Both the position numbers and the translations under genes were made by a program. The notes beneath the pieces were generated by a model. That model worked only from the letters and a program-made list of their open reading frames with translations. It searched no databases and had not been told where the DNA came from. A stretch of 35,921 nucleotides of DNA from Ruegeria halocynthiae (GTDB lineage: Bacteria > Pseudomonadota > Alphaproteobacteria > Rhodobacterales > Rhodobacteraceae): contig NZ_FNNP01000016.1 of the NCBI RefSeq assembly GCF_900106805.1, forward strand, positions 1-35,921, given 5' to 3'. Below are positions 25,264 to 34,009 of the stretch, one piece after another (within the stretch, counting starts at the first letter, position 1; every line of letters begins with the position of its first letter).

Positions 25264-26063
25264 GTGCGGGCGATCGTCTACTGTGTGGGAGAGATAGGCT
25301 CGGTCGTCACCAGGTTTCTTGTGGAACGCGGCGTAGATATCGTCGGAGCGATCGGGCGCAGCGAAAGCAAGGTTGGCCGAGATCTGGGGGATGTTGCAGA
25401 CCCTGGAACATCACTCGGTGTCAAGGTTGAGGCAGATGCAAAAGCAGTTCTGGCCCGCGGCGCCGACATCGCCATCGTCTGCGTCGGGAGTTACCTAGAG
25501 ATCATGCAACGGCATTTCGCGGTGTACCTGAAGAACGGAGTGAATGTTGTCACCATCGAGGAGGAAACCGTCTTCCCTTGGACAAGTGCGCCGGTACTGG
25601 CACAGGAGCTTGACGCGTTGGCCAGGGCAACGGTGTTACGCTCACGGCATCCGGTGCACAGGATGTCTTCTGGCTGAACCTGATAACCACTCTTTTGGGC
25701 GCATCGCACAGGATAGACGGGGTCGAAGGACACTCTGTATGGAATGTCGACGACTACGGACCTGAGGTCGCGGTCGGCTCTCTGATCGGAACCATAGACA
25801 CGACGACAGCCACTACCGTGGAAGAACCTCTGTTCGAGTTCAGAATGGAAGGCCGCATTCACCAAGAAGGTGAAACCGATAGCAACACCTGGCGGGTCTA
25901 CGGCGAGCCCGACTTGCACATGCGGAATGACAACGTGCCTACACGCTTTGTTACCTGTTCAACGACGGTGAACCGGATTGTCGACGTCATCAAAGCCCCT
26001 CCTGGCCTAATGTCTTTGGACATGCTAGCTGCGCCGTCTCACCAATCGCATCTAATGATCTGA
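25264..26063 (+). pseudogene. Frameshifted 2,4-diaminopentanoate-dehydrogenase-like gene
   Basis: AAGGAGG at 25249-25255 sets a GTG start at 25264; an ATGA overlap at 25234 is the alternative. The first frame (AIVYCVGEIGSVVTRFLVER) is a Rossmann NAD(P)-binding part like DapB-N. It goes out of frame near 25628 at GCCAGGGCAACGG; one missing A (GCAAACGG) would restore ARANGVTLTASGAQDVFWLN, and the second frame then runs to 26063 (EGHSVWNVDDYGPEV, VIKAPPGLMSLDML). The two parts together give about 265 aa of the amine-dehydrogenase-like family. Either a pseudogene or a one-base sequencing error. Confidence 0.78.
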
Positions 26064-26169
26064 GGGGCTGGTAGCGGGACACTCAGTCTTATCCGACGGC
26101 GCCCCTCCGTCTTCACCGGCCCATTGCGGACATTGACCTATACTCCACGTCCTGCGGCGCGCCCATCAG

Positions 26170-26230
26170 AGGAGACATTCGCCGCGAGCGCAAGTCCTAA
26201 CCCACCCGAACTCGCGGATTGCGGGATTTT
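26170..26230 (+). repeat. Dispersed intergenic repeat, copy 7
   Basis: GGAGACATTCGCCGCGAGCG then CAAGTCC and CGAACTCGCGGATTGCGGGA. The core is CATTCGCCGCGAGCGCAA, close to the left-end copy. It lies just before the EamA transporter gene. Confidence 0.55.
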
Positions 26231-26286
26231 TGCCTGTCGTCGCATTGAGAACAGACACGCATTTGGCGACATCGATAAATGATGCG

Positions 26287-27234
26287 ATGACCTCCGCTAA
26301 TTCCATACCTCAATCAACAGATCGCATCCTTGTCGGTGTTGCACTGATGCTGGGATTTTGCCTGACTGCTCCTTTGCTGGATGTAGCTGCGAAACTGGCA
26401 TCGGCCAGTGTCCCAGTTGGGCAGATTACGGCTGCCCGGTTTGTGGTGCAATGCGCGTTGATGGCACCGTTCATCTGGATAATGGGACTGTCATTGCGCG
26501 TGGCGAAAGATCAGGTGATGGTGCTGGTTTTCCGCTCTTTGCTGTTGGTGTTCGCAACGTTTTGCTTCATTGCCGCAATCCGGGTGATGCCCCTTGCCGA
26601 TGCGCTGGCAATCGTTTTTGTGGCACCGTTCATCGTCTTGTTGGTCGGCAAATTTTATCTTGGTGAAGATGTCGGCCCGCGTCGCGTCGGCGCGGCGCTT
26701 GTGGGATTTGTCGGGGTGTTGTTCGTCATCCAACCCAGTTTCGCGGCTTTCGGCGCAGTTGCCATTATTCCGCTTGGCGCGGCAGTTGCATTCGCTTTCT
26801 ACATTCTTGTGACACGTGGATTGTCGCGTCGAGTGCACCCGGTGACCCTTCAATTTCACACCGGCCTGATCGCCAGCTTGTTTTGCATTCCGGCTCTAAT
26901 AGTTGCGCACGGTTCCGGCTCTGATCTGTTCGATCCCGTTTGGCCGACAGACATCGCGTTGTTATGGCTTCTGGGCGCTGGCTTTTTCGCGACGGTGAGC
27001 CACATGATGATGACCTATGCGCTGTCTTTTGCGCCTTCCGTCACGCTGGCACCGCTGCAGTATTTTGAGCTGCCGGTAGCGACCTTGTTCGGCTATCTTG
27101 TCTTCAATGACTTCCCGAACACGCTTAGCCTACTTGGCATTGCCATCATTATCAGCGCAGGGCTGTATATGATACATCGCGAAAGGGTTACAGCCAGACA
27201 GTTGGTCACCGAGCGCGCCGTACCTCCAATCTAA
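26287..27234 (+). CDS. EamA/DMT-superfamily transporter
   Basis: 315 aa from the ATG at 26287; an upstream TTG at 26230 would add 19 residues that fall in repeat DNA, so it is disfavoured. About ten hydrophobic helices are visible, in two EamA halves of about 140 residues each: VGVALMLGFCLTAPLLDVAA to VGFVGVLFVIQPSF, and LGAAVAFAFYILVTRGLS to LLGIAIIISAGLYMI. The first-half segment RVMPLADALAIVFVAPFIV and the second-half segment LSFAPSVTLAPLQYFELPVA are the matching family motifs. A drug/metabolite exporter of unknown cargo. The ribosome site is weak. Confidence 0.92.
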   Translation: MTSANSIPQSTDRILVGVALMLGFCLTAPLLDVAAKLASASVPVGQITAARFVVQCALMAPFIWIMGLSLRVAKDQVMVLVFRSLLLVFATFCFIAAIRVMPLADALAIVFVAPFIVLLVGKFYLGEDVGPRRVGAALVGFVGVLFVIQPSFAAFGAVAIIPLGAAVAFAFYILVTRGLSRRVHPVTLQFHTGLIASLFCIPALIVAHGSGSDLFDPVWPTDIALLWLLGAGFFATVSHMMMTYALSFAPSVTLAPLQYFELPVATLFGYLVFNDFPNTLSLLGIAIIISAGLYMIHRERVTARQLVTERAVPPI

Positions 27235-27579
27235 GGCTACACACCCTCGGCCCATTCCCGCCGTTGGCGAACGGGTCAAGATGCTGCGGTCGCAGCCCGC
27301 ATAGCGGTCGTTCGCTGCGATGGAGAAATGAAGGGGTCGGGGAACTAGCGTTCTGCGGGACAAACCCGCCGTCCGTTTATCTTGGCTCAAAGACCGCTCG
27401 TATCCCGAAGCGGTAATTCGCTGCAGGAGCCAACATTCAAAGCAAATAGTCGGACAATATCGGTCGGCTTGGAAGACTGAGTGCCGTCGGACGGCATTAA
27501 GATCGGCGCTGAACATCTCCCCAAAAACCCTATTGAAACGCTTTCGCCCTATAAACTTCTGCGATCGGTTTCTTCCTCA
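27235..27579. other. Intergenic region dominated by dispersed repeats
   Basis: About 345 bases between the convergent EamA and Lrp genes. It holds two repeat copies (27281-27375 and 27398-27432). I see no gene and no clear terminator. Confidence 0.55.
27281..27375 (+). repeat. Dispersed intergenic repeat, copy 8 (best preserved)
   Basis: TGCTGCGGTCGCAGCCCGCA, then TAGCGGTCGTTCGCTGCGAT, and about 40 bases later TTCTGCGGGACAAACCCGCC. The first block matches copy 3 and the last matches copy 1. A partial second core (GCGGTAATTCGCTGCAGGAG) follows at 27398-27432. Confidence 0.75.
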
Positions 27580-28089
27580 TCACTCTTTCATATCCTGCTT
27601 TAGCAGGAACTGATTCTTGAAGTTTTTCAGCCCCGGCATGACGTCGGCATTGGCGATATCGTCACTCGCGTGGATTTCACGCTCTAGAAACTCCTTCAAT
27701 GCGTCACCATCGTCGCTGACCAGTTCAATGATTAAGTCGTAACGACCCGCGACCCATAGGATGAATACAACCCTTGGGTTCTTTTCAAGCCGCTCCGCCA
27801 CCTGGCGTGGGGTTACGCCTGCGGCCACATTCAACCCAATCATCGCGTCGGTTGTGTATTCTGTGGCCACCGGGTCTGACATCGCAACGATCCGCAACAT
27901 GTTGTTGTCTCGCAGACCGCTCACCCTGTTGCGGATGGTTCCTTCGGACACATCCAACTGCTGCGCAATTTCAGAGAAGGCCATCCGACCATCCTGCTGC
28001 AAAAGCCGGATGATTTGCTGGTTAAGGTCATCACCTGGTGAGCGAATGCTCTGAGTAGCGCGCAAGTTCGATTGTTTTTTGACTGCCAT
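27580..28089 (-). CDS. Lrp/AsnC family transcriptional regulator
   Basis: 169 aa. The N-terminal HTH is clear (DDLNQQIIRLLQQDGRMAFS, then QLDVSEGTIRNRVSGLRD), followed by the RAM effector domain (MIGLNVAAGVTPRQVAERLE, VVFILWVAGRYDLIIELVSD). It carries an extra about 18 basic residues before the HTH. It is divergent from the Rieske/glutamine-synthetase-like operon 458 bases away and is the obvious candidate regulator. Lrp-type proteins often sense amino acids or amines, which would fit that operon. Confidence 0.93.
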   Translation of the reverse strand: MAVKKQSNLRATQSIRSPGDDLNQQIIRLLQQDGRMAFSEIAQQLDVSEGTIRNRVSGLRDNNMLRIVAMSDPVATEYTTDAMIGLNVAAGVTPRQVAERLEKNPRVVFILWVAGRYDLIIELVSDDGDALKEFLEREIHASDDIANADVMPGLKNFKNQFLLKQDMKE

Positions 28090-28547
28090 CTATTTTCTGC
28101 TCGATTGCTGTATTCGTAACCAAGGCTAAATGAGGGCGTCGAAATCCGCAATTAGCCGGCTCAAATTCCCTGCAATGAAGTACGAAAAACGACATTCTTC
28201 AATATCAGCCCCTCAGATTTCCGAGTGCCGCTCCACAGGATCTTTGTCGAATTTACTGCGATATCCAGCTGAAATTGTGGATATCGCCACCATTGCAGTT
28301 AAAATATTCGAATTTCGTACCACCGTGCCGTTTTTTGACCAGATTATTTCCGAATCTTGCCTGAAAGTTCCACGTAATAGCGAATAACGAAAAATAGTCG
28401 ACGCATTACTACGATATTCGCAATGATAAGTTCCATGCCCGCGCGGCGGGATAGCGCCTGCAATCGGGTTATCCGCAGAGTGGGTGATTAACGTGAGTAT
28501 GCCGGTGGTCTGACGGAGTGCAGGTGGCAGTGTCGAAGGGAGGACAT
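28090..28547. promoter_or_regulatory. Divergent control region of the amine-type operon
   Basis: 458 gene-free bases between the Lrp/AsnC gene and the Rieske gene, AT-richer than the genes. It has several TTCG/CGAA-type short dyads (AAATATTCGAATTTCG near 28303, ACGATATTCGC near 28410) of the sort bound by Lrp-like proteins. No single operator stands out, and the promoter boxes are not certain. Confidence 0.5.
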
Positions 28548-29639
28548 ATGATAATTGCCGAGGGAACAACGCAGGCCGCTGGTGGGCCTCAGCACGGGCT
28601 GACCGCCGAGGCATATCGCAGCGAAGAGTTCTGGCAGCGGGAATGCCGGACGGTTCTGGCAAAGAACTGGGTTTTCATCGGGTTTGCCCATCAGATTGCC
28701 AATCCCGGCGACGCAAATCCGGTCACCTGCGCCGACCTGCCGCTGCTGACAGTGCGCGGCCAGAATGGCAACATCCAGGTGTTCCACAACGTTTGCCTGC
28801 ATCGCTGCATGACTTTGGTCGACAAGCCCAAGAATGTCGGCAAGCTGATCCGCTGTCCATATCACGCCTGGGCTTATGATTTGGATGGCAACCTGCGGGC
28901 TGCCCCGCATTTTGCAGGAACCGGCAAGCAAGAGTTCGATGGCTTTGATATCAAAAAGCACCGGCTGAAGCCCGTGCGCACCCATGTCTGGCATGACTGG
29001 ATTTTCGTTAATCTGGACGGGAACGCGCCTGATTTCGAAGACTATGCTGCGCCTTTGATCAGTCGATTGGAGGGGATGGATTTCACCAAGGTGGACCCAA
29101 TTGGCCTTCTCAATTTCGGTGAGATCGACACCAACTGGAAGCTTATCATGGAGAACTTTATCGAGCCCTACCATGTCCAGTTTGTACATGCTTCAACAAC
29201 AGATCAGCCATTAGAGAAACACTATACCATCACAGATGGCACCTGCATCGGTAGCGCGGTGGACCTGAATGAAGAATTAGGCACTTCCGGCAGTCTGGGG
29301 GTCAGCTCACGGTATCTGACGCTTTATCCCAACTTCATTCTGGGCCGTTACTTTCCTGATCAGCTGGGTGTCTATCTGAACGTGCCCGTCGGTCCCGGTA
29401 AGATGTGCCAATATCGCGCGCTTTATACCACCGAGGGTCAGAAACTGAGCGCTGAGGAAATAGAGGCCCTCAGAAATCTCTGGTGGGATGTCCACAAGGA
29501 AGACCACGAGATGGTGGAACGCATGTTTGAGGGCCGCAAATCCCCGGTTGCCCAGGATGGGGGCCTGCTGTCACCCGCCTGGGAGGACAGCGTGCGCGCC
29601 TTTCAGGATCTGATAGAGCGCGACGTGGCCGGGGCTTAA
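28548..29639 (+). CDS. Rieske non-heme iron oxygenase, alpha subunit
   Basis: 363 aa. GGGAGG lies just before the ATG at 28548. The Rieske [2Fe-2S] ligands are Cys83/His85 (CLHRC) and Cys103/His106 (CPYHAWAYDLDG). The usual Gly of CxHRG is Cys87. The mononuclear iron site is ENFIEPYHVQFVH with His209 and His214, bridging Glu206, and an Asp expected in HKEDHEMVERM. Its size and lack of a beta subunit fit the choline/carnitine/betaine-type group that oxidises N-containing substrates. No reductase gene is nearby, so electrons must come from elsewhere. First gene of a five-gene operon. Confidence 0.92.
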   Translation: MIIAEGTTQAAGGPQHGLTAEAYRSEEFWQRECRTVLAKNWVFIGFAHQIANPGDANPVTCADLPLLTVRGQNGNIQVFHNVCLHRCMTLVDKPKNVGKLIRCPYHAWAYDLDGNLRAAPHFAGTGKQEFDGFDIKKHRLKPVRTHVWHDWIFVNLDGNAPDFEDYAAPLISRLEGMDFTKVDPIGLLNFGEIDTNWKLIMENFIEPYHVQFVHASTTDQPLEKHYTITDGTCIGSAVDLNEELGTSGSLGVSSRYLTLYPNFILGRYFPDQLGVYLNVPVGPGKMCQYRALYTTEGQKLSAEEIEALRNLWWDVHKEDHEMVERMFEGRKSPVAQDGGLLSPAWEDSVRAFQDLIERDVAGA

Positions 29640-29658
29640 GAAAGAAGGAACAAGACCA

Positions 29659-30093
29659 ATGAACACATCCATTTCCAAAGAGTTTCGTCTGGCCCATACG
29701 ATGATGCGGGTCACAGATATGGAGAAGTCGCTGGACTTCTATTGCGGAATTCTGGGCATGGAAGTGTTGCGGCGCACGGACTATCCCGAAGGCAAATTCA
29801 CCAACACCTTTATCGGTTATGGGCCTGAGGCAGAGTTTCCCACGCTAGAGCTGACCGCCAATTGGGATCAGGACACGCCCTATGAAAAAGGCGATGGCTG
29901 GGGCCATATCTGCATCGAAACTCCGGATGTTTATGCCGCTTGCGAGCAGCTGGCTGCGGGGGGGGTCAAGATCACCCGCCCACCGGGGCCAATGAAAAAC
30001 GGCACGAGGGTCATCGCATTTTGCGAGGACCCCGACGGTTACAAGGTCGAATTGAACGAATCCATACTGAAACACATGGCACGGGAAGGCTGA
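29659..30093 (+). CDS. gloA: Glyoxalase I (lactoylglutathione lyase)-like protein
   Basis: 144 aa with the two-module VOC fold of GloA. Metal ligands are in HTMMRVTDMEKSLDFY (His), TLELTANW (Glu), GWGHICIETPDV (His) and YKVELNES (Glu). AAGGA about 8 bases before the ATG. It follows the Rieske gene by 19 bases and is followed by the cupin gene after 4 bases, so it is co-transcribed. GloA removes methylglyoxal-glutathione hemithioacetal; in this operon it may detoxify an aldehyde by-product or act as a related VOC enzyme on a pathway intermediate. The symbol rests on motif resemblance. Confidence 0.85.
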   Translation: MNTSISKEFRLAHTMMRVTDMEKSLDFYCGILGMEVLRRTDYPEGKFTNTFIGYGPEAEFPTLELTANWDQDTPYEKGDGWGHICIETPDVYAACEQLAAGGVKITRPPGPMKNGTRVIAFCEDPDGYKVELNESILKHMAREG

Positions 30094-30097
30094 CCAA

Positions 30098-30496
30098 ATG
30101 GGTGATACACCTCAACTATTCAAATTCGATCTGGTTCAAAACCGCTACGATTCGATGGGTGACAGCGACACCTACATCAAACCGATGGTTACCAGCGAAT
30201 TCAGCAAGTCCATGTGTGGCGGCATCAACGTTCTCAACAACATCAAAGTGCCGTGGGATCTGACTTGTGATGAGATTATCTATTGCCTTGAAGGTACTTT
30301 CCGGTTGGTTTGCGATGGCGAAAGCTATGTCTGCAATCGTGGCGACGTGCTGTTTGTCCCCAAGGACAACCACATTTCTTACGAGTCGGATGGCAAATGC
30401 GTGATCTTCTATGCCGCTTATCCTCATAACTGGAAACAGCTTGCCGGGATCACGCAGGTTCCGGGCATAGACCCTGACGATTTTGTCCCCGGCTGA
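30098..30496 (+). CDS. Cupin protein, EutQ-like
   Basis: 132 aa. It starts 4 bases after the glyoxalase stop, with GGAAGG inside that gene's end as ribosome site. A single cupin barrel is visible: WDLTCDEIIYCLEGTFRLV is the first motif and NRGDVLFVPKDNHISYESDG the second. The usual two His of motif 1 (H-x-H) are absent, as in EutQ-type cupins, which bind metal weakly or not at all. EutQ acts in ethanolamine use as an acetate kinase-like partner; the role here is unknown but again points to small amine metabolism. Confidence 0.82.
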   Translation: MGDTPQLFKFDLVQNRYDSMGDSDTYIKPMVTSEFSKSMCGGINVLNNIKVPWDLTCDEIIYCLEGTFRLVCDGESYVCNRGDVLFVPKDNHISYESDGKCVIFYAAYPHNWKQLAGITQVPGIDPDDFVPG

Positions 30497-30599
30497 ACGC
30501 CTTTTTCGCGGAGTGACACAGCAAACGAAACCAGCACTAACACCGAGGGGTCGCCTTTGGTGAACGATATCCGATTGCCATTCGATGGGAGGACGCCGA

Positions 30600-32039
30600 A
30601 TGCCCAAGGACAATGCCAACGCCCGCATCTATTACGAGACATTCCACGACGCAGTCGAACGGAACCGCCCTCGTATCGCAGAAGTACAGCAACGTTTGGA
30701 AGAGGCCAGTGTCAAATATGTGATGGCCGCCTGGATCGACCTGCACGGAATCCCAAAAACCAAACCCGTCCCGATGAGCGATTTTGAACCGCTGTGCCTT
30801 GGGAAAGGCCCACAATTCGCAGTGCATTCGATTTCTTACGTGCCCGAACTTAGCCCTGCGGACAGCGATCAGGTGGTGGTGCCGGATCTCGACGCCGTCT
30901 ACATCTGTCCTTGGGACACATCGATGGCGATCATATTCTCGGATCTCTACTGGGAAGATGCCCCCTACAATGTCTGCCCGCGCCAAGCCCTGAAACGTGC
31001 CATGCACGAGGCCGCGCTGGAAGGGTACACCGGTTATGCCGGGGTCGAGCCCGAATTCATCGTCATGAAGTACGACGACGCAGGGCAGCCCGTGAAAGCC
31101 TTTGACGACGACCCGGCAGACGGGTTTCGCCCGCGTCGACAGGCCTTTGGCTATGATGTGGAATACTCCATCGACTCGATGCCGTTCCTGAAAACCCTGA
31201 TCGACATCATCGAGGGTTTGGGCTGGAACTTGCATGACGTGGTGGCCGAGGGAGCATATTCCCAGTTTGAGCTCGATTTTCACTATACTAACTTGCTGGA
31301 GATGTCTGACCGGCTGGCATTCCTGCGTATTACCCTAAAAGAGGTCGCCAAAAAGCACGGGATGTTCGTAACCTTTATGCCAAAACCGACCGTGGGCGAC
31401 TGGCGATCAGGTGCGCATATCAACATGTCGATGCAGCATGAAAGCCGTCCAGGAGAGAACATCTTTGAAACGCCCGATGGCGACTGGAGCGACGAAAGCC
31501 GTTGGGCCGTTGGTGGATTGATGCAGCACGCAGAAGCGATCACCGCCATCACTTGCCCAACGGTGAATTCCTATAACGGCTTGGTACCACGTGTCGGTGG
31601 ATTTGAAGGTGGAACCGTCACCTGGGCCCCGACCAATATTACGTATGGCTTTAACAACCGATCCGCACAGTTCCGCCTGCCACAAAGCCGCCACTGCATC
31701 GAAAATCGTGCCTGCGACATGACCATGAATGTCTATCTGGCGATGGCGATGCATCTGAGCTGTAGTGTGAAGGGGATCAAACACAAGATCGACCCAGGCA
31801 AACCAACGGATTTTGATCTGTACTCAAAAACCGAAAGTGAGCTTGCCGAGCTGGGCATCCGCCGATTGCCGCGTACTCTGTTCAATGCGATCGAGGCTTT
31901 GCGCAGGGACGATATGGCGGAACATGTTATGGGCCCCGTGATGCGAAAATCTTATCTCGAGTACAAAAACGATGAGTGGGAGCGCTATCACCAATCGGTC
32001 ACCGATTGGGAAGTCCAGGAATACCTTCGGCTTTACTGA
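30600..32039 (+). CDS. Glutamine-synthetase-like gamma-glutamyl ligase
   Basis: 479 aa. GGGAGG at 30587-30592 sets the ATG at 30600. The GS fold is complete: beta-grasp at about 35-105 (VKYVMAAWIDLHGIPKTKPV), metal Glu150/Glu152 (GVEPEFIV), Glu217 and Glu224 (EGAYSQFELDF), His273 (SGAHINMSM), Arg330 (NSYNGLVPR), Arg359 (NRSAQFRLP) and Glu368/Arg370 (CIENRACDM). It resembles the GlnT/gamma-glutamylmethylamide synthetase and TdnQ (gamma-glutamylanilide synthetase) branch rather than housekeeping GlnA. Such enzymes join glutamate to an amine using ATP. Its Rieske neighbour recalls the aniline pathway logic. The substrate is unknown. Confidence 0.88.
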   Translation: MPKDNANARIYYETFHDAVERNRPRIAEVQQRLEEASVKYVMAAWIDLHGIPKTKPVPMSDFEPLCLGKGPQFAVHSISYVPELSPADSDQVVVPDLDAVYICPWDTSMAIIFSDLYWEDAPYNVCPRQALKRAMHEAALEGYTGYAGVEPEFIVMKYDDAGQPVKAFDDDPADGFRPRRQAFGYDVEYSIDSMPFLKTLIDIIEGLGWNLHDVVAEGAYSQFELDFHYTNLLEMSDRLAFLRITLKEVAKKHGMFVTFMPKPTVGDWRSGAHINMSMQHESRPGENIFETPDGDWSDESRWAVGGLMQHAEAITAITCPTVNSYNGLVPRVGGFEGGTVTWAPTNITYGFNNRSAQFRLPQSRHCIENRACDMTMNVYLAMAMHLSCSVKGIKHKIDPGKPTDFDLYSKTESELAELGIRRLPRTLFNAIEALRRDDMAEHVMGPVMRKSYLEYKNDEWERYHQSVTDWEVQEYLRLY

Positions 32040-32058
32040 AACCGGGAAGGACCAGAGG

Positions 32059-33072
32059 ATGCCGGAATTTGAGATATTCGAGTTGGGCGACCTTCCGCTC
32101 TTGTCGGGTGGCACGTTAAAGGACGCCAAGCTTGCCTATCGGACCTACGGCACCTTGTCGGCGGCAGGTGACAACGTCATCGTCCTGCCCACCTTTTACA
32201 CGGGCACAAATACCCGGAACGAAGGTTTTTTTGGTCCGGATCGCGCCATTGACCCGGCACGTCATTTCATCATCAGCCCGAACCTGTTTGGCAATGGTCG
32301 TTCGTCGTCGCCGTCGAACACGCCTGTGCCACAGGATGGTCCGCGCTTTCCTCTGATGCAAATGTGGGACAACATCGCCGCCCAGCACCGGTTGATCCAC
32401 GATCATTTGGGGATCAAAAAAATCGCCTTGGTCGCTGGATGGTCAATGGCGGGCTGTCAATCCTACCAATGGGCGGCGCAATACCCCGATATGGTGCAGG
32501 CGATCCTGCCCTTCTGCGCATCGGCCAAAACCTCACCGCATAATTTCGTCTTCCTCGAAGGGGTCAAGGCTGCCCTTTGCGCGGATCAGAATTGGAACAG
32601 CGGCAATTATGACTGCCCGCCCGAGGCCGGGCTCAAGGCCTTCGGTCGGGTTTACGCAGGCTGGGCTTTCTCTCAGACCTTTTACCGCGAGGGGCTTTAT
32701 GAGCAGCTCGGATTCCAATCCATTGAAGAGCTGATGCAAGATTGGGAGCAGGACCATGTACAGGGCTGGGATGCCAACAATCTACTGGCCAAGCTTGCCA
32801 CCTGGCAGGCTGGCGACATCTCTGCCGGGCCGCTTTACAATGGGGATTACAAACTGGCGCTGGGTGCCATCAAGGCGCGTGCCATCCTGATGCCCTGCAC
32901 TCAGGATCTCTATTTCCCTCCTGAAGACAATGAAATTGAGGCCCACCACATGCCTAGCGCCATCTTCCGTCCTTACGACTCGCCATGGGGTCATTGCGCC
33001 GCCAACCCTGGTTACGACAAAGGCTTTGCGGCACAGTTGGACGTTAATATCCGCGAGCTCTTAGAAGAATAA
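32059..33072 (+). CDS. MetX-like alpha/beta hydrolase
   Basis: 337 aa from the ATG at 32059; AAGGA about 8 bases upstream. The fold matches homoserine O-acetyltransferase-type alpha/beta hydrolases: LAYRTYGTLSAAGDNVIVLP near the start, the nucleophile elbow VAGWSMAGCQSYQWA (catalytic Ser), the acid in MPCTQDLYFPPEDN and His in WGHCAANPG. True MetX enzymes use acetyl-CoA; this subgroup includes hydrolases. It is the last gene of the operon, 19 bases after the ligase. It may cleave an ester or amide intermediate, for example a gamma-glutamyl amide, which is only a guess. Confidence 0.85.
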   Translation: MPEFEIFELGDLPLLSGGTLKDAKLAYRTYGTLSAAGDNVIVLPTFYTGTNTRNEGFFGPDRAIDPARHFIISPNLFGNGRSSSPSNTPVPQDGPRFPLMQMWDNIAAQHRLIHDHLGIKKIALVAGWSMAGCQSYQWAAQYPDMVQAILPFCASAKTSPHNFVFLEGVKAALCADQNWNSGNYDCPPEAGLKAFGRVYAGWAFSQTFYREGLYEQLGFQSIEELMQDWEQDHVQGWDANNLLAKLATWQAGDISAGPLYNGDYKLALGAIKARAILMPCTQDLYFPPEDNEIEAHHMPSAIFRPYDSPWGHCAANPGYDKGFAAQLDVNIRELLEE

Positions 33073-33376
33073 GACCTTGTAAATAAAAGAGAGATTGTAC
33101 TCATTCATTAGCGACTGGTACATTCCTTCAAGTGAAGGGCAGCAATTCGGCAACAGAACCGCAAACATGGTGGTTTAGGTATAATTACGCTCGGGGTAAT
33201 TCATTCTATGTTGCCAAGTCTGCATTACTGCGCATTGCTTCTGCTCTTGAATTGCGCAGCGTCGGTCAAAGTGGGCTCGAACAGTCCTTGGAGCAAGCGC
33301 AACACGTTTTGATAGGATGCTCCGGTCAACGTCGGGTTGTCGTTTTGGGAGGGCATGGCGGATCGGAGGATCAGTC
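33073..33376. other. Intergenic region between operon end and integrase
   Basis: About 304 bases with no gene. GGCAACAGAACC at 33149-33160 matches the last 11 bases of the IS6 terminal repeat, but no second end is nearby. GTATAATTACG near 33180 looks promoter-like by chance or otherwise. No clear terminator for the operon. Confidence 0.45.
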
Positions 33377-34009
33377 ATGGAAACACCAAACTTACCAGCA
33401 ATTCGCGCACTTCGCCCTGCATGGAACAAGGGTCGCATCGTCGGTCAGAAGCGACCATTGAAACCAAAGCATGTCTGGGCAATCCGGGTGCGACTTGAAC
33501 TGGCCGAGAACCATCGCGACCTCGCGCTATTCAACATGGCCATCGACAGTAAATTGCGCGGCTGTGACCTGGTGAAGATGAAAGTCGTCGATGTCATGGC
33601 GTCCGGCCAAATCAAAGAACGGGCATCGGTTCTTCAGAGCAAAACGCAGAAGCCTGTGCGCTTCGAGATTTCAGAGGGCACACGAGCCTCTGTCGAAAAG
33701 TGGATGGAAGACGAGTTGATGGTCGGCTCCGAGTACCTATGGCCGGGTCGTTTCCACGAACGGCTACATATCTCGACACGCCAATATGCACGGATTGTTC
33801 GTGACTGGGTCACGTCAATCGGCCTTGAGGCGACCGCCTACGGAACCCATTCAATGAGAAGAACCAAGGTCACTCAAATCTACAAGAAGACAGGAAATCT
33901 TTGAGCCGTTCAGCTCCTTCTCGGCCACACCAAGATGGACAGTACGGTCAGGTACCTGGGCGTTGAACTCGAGGATGCGTTGGCCATCGCCGAAGCCATT
34001 GAAATATAG
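33377..34009 (+). pseudogene. Tyrosine recombinase/integrase split by one TGA codon
   Basis: The ATG at 33377 follows GGAGG. The frame gives a small (about 210-aa) tyrosine recombinase: catalytic Arg in SKLRGCDLVKMKV, H-x-x-R in GTHSMRRTKVTQIYKK, then a TGA at 33902-33904 after GNL. Beyond it the same frame continues AVQLLLGHTKMDSTVRYLGV with the catalytic His and Tyr, and ends at 34009. CGA to TGA (Arg to stop) is the simplest explanation. The truncated 175-aa product lacks the nucleophile Tyr, so it should be inactive unless the TGA is read through. Confidence 0.85.

Noticed and set aside
33149..33160. GGCAACAGAACC resembling an IS6 terminal repeat
   Set aside because: Only 11 bases match, with no partner end or transposase nearby; it may be chance.
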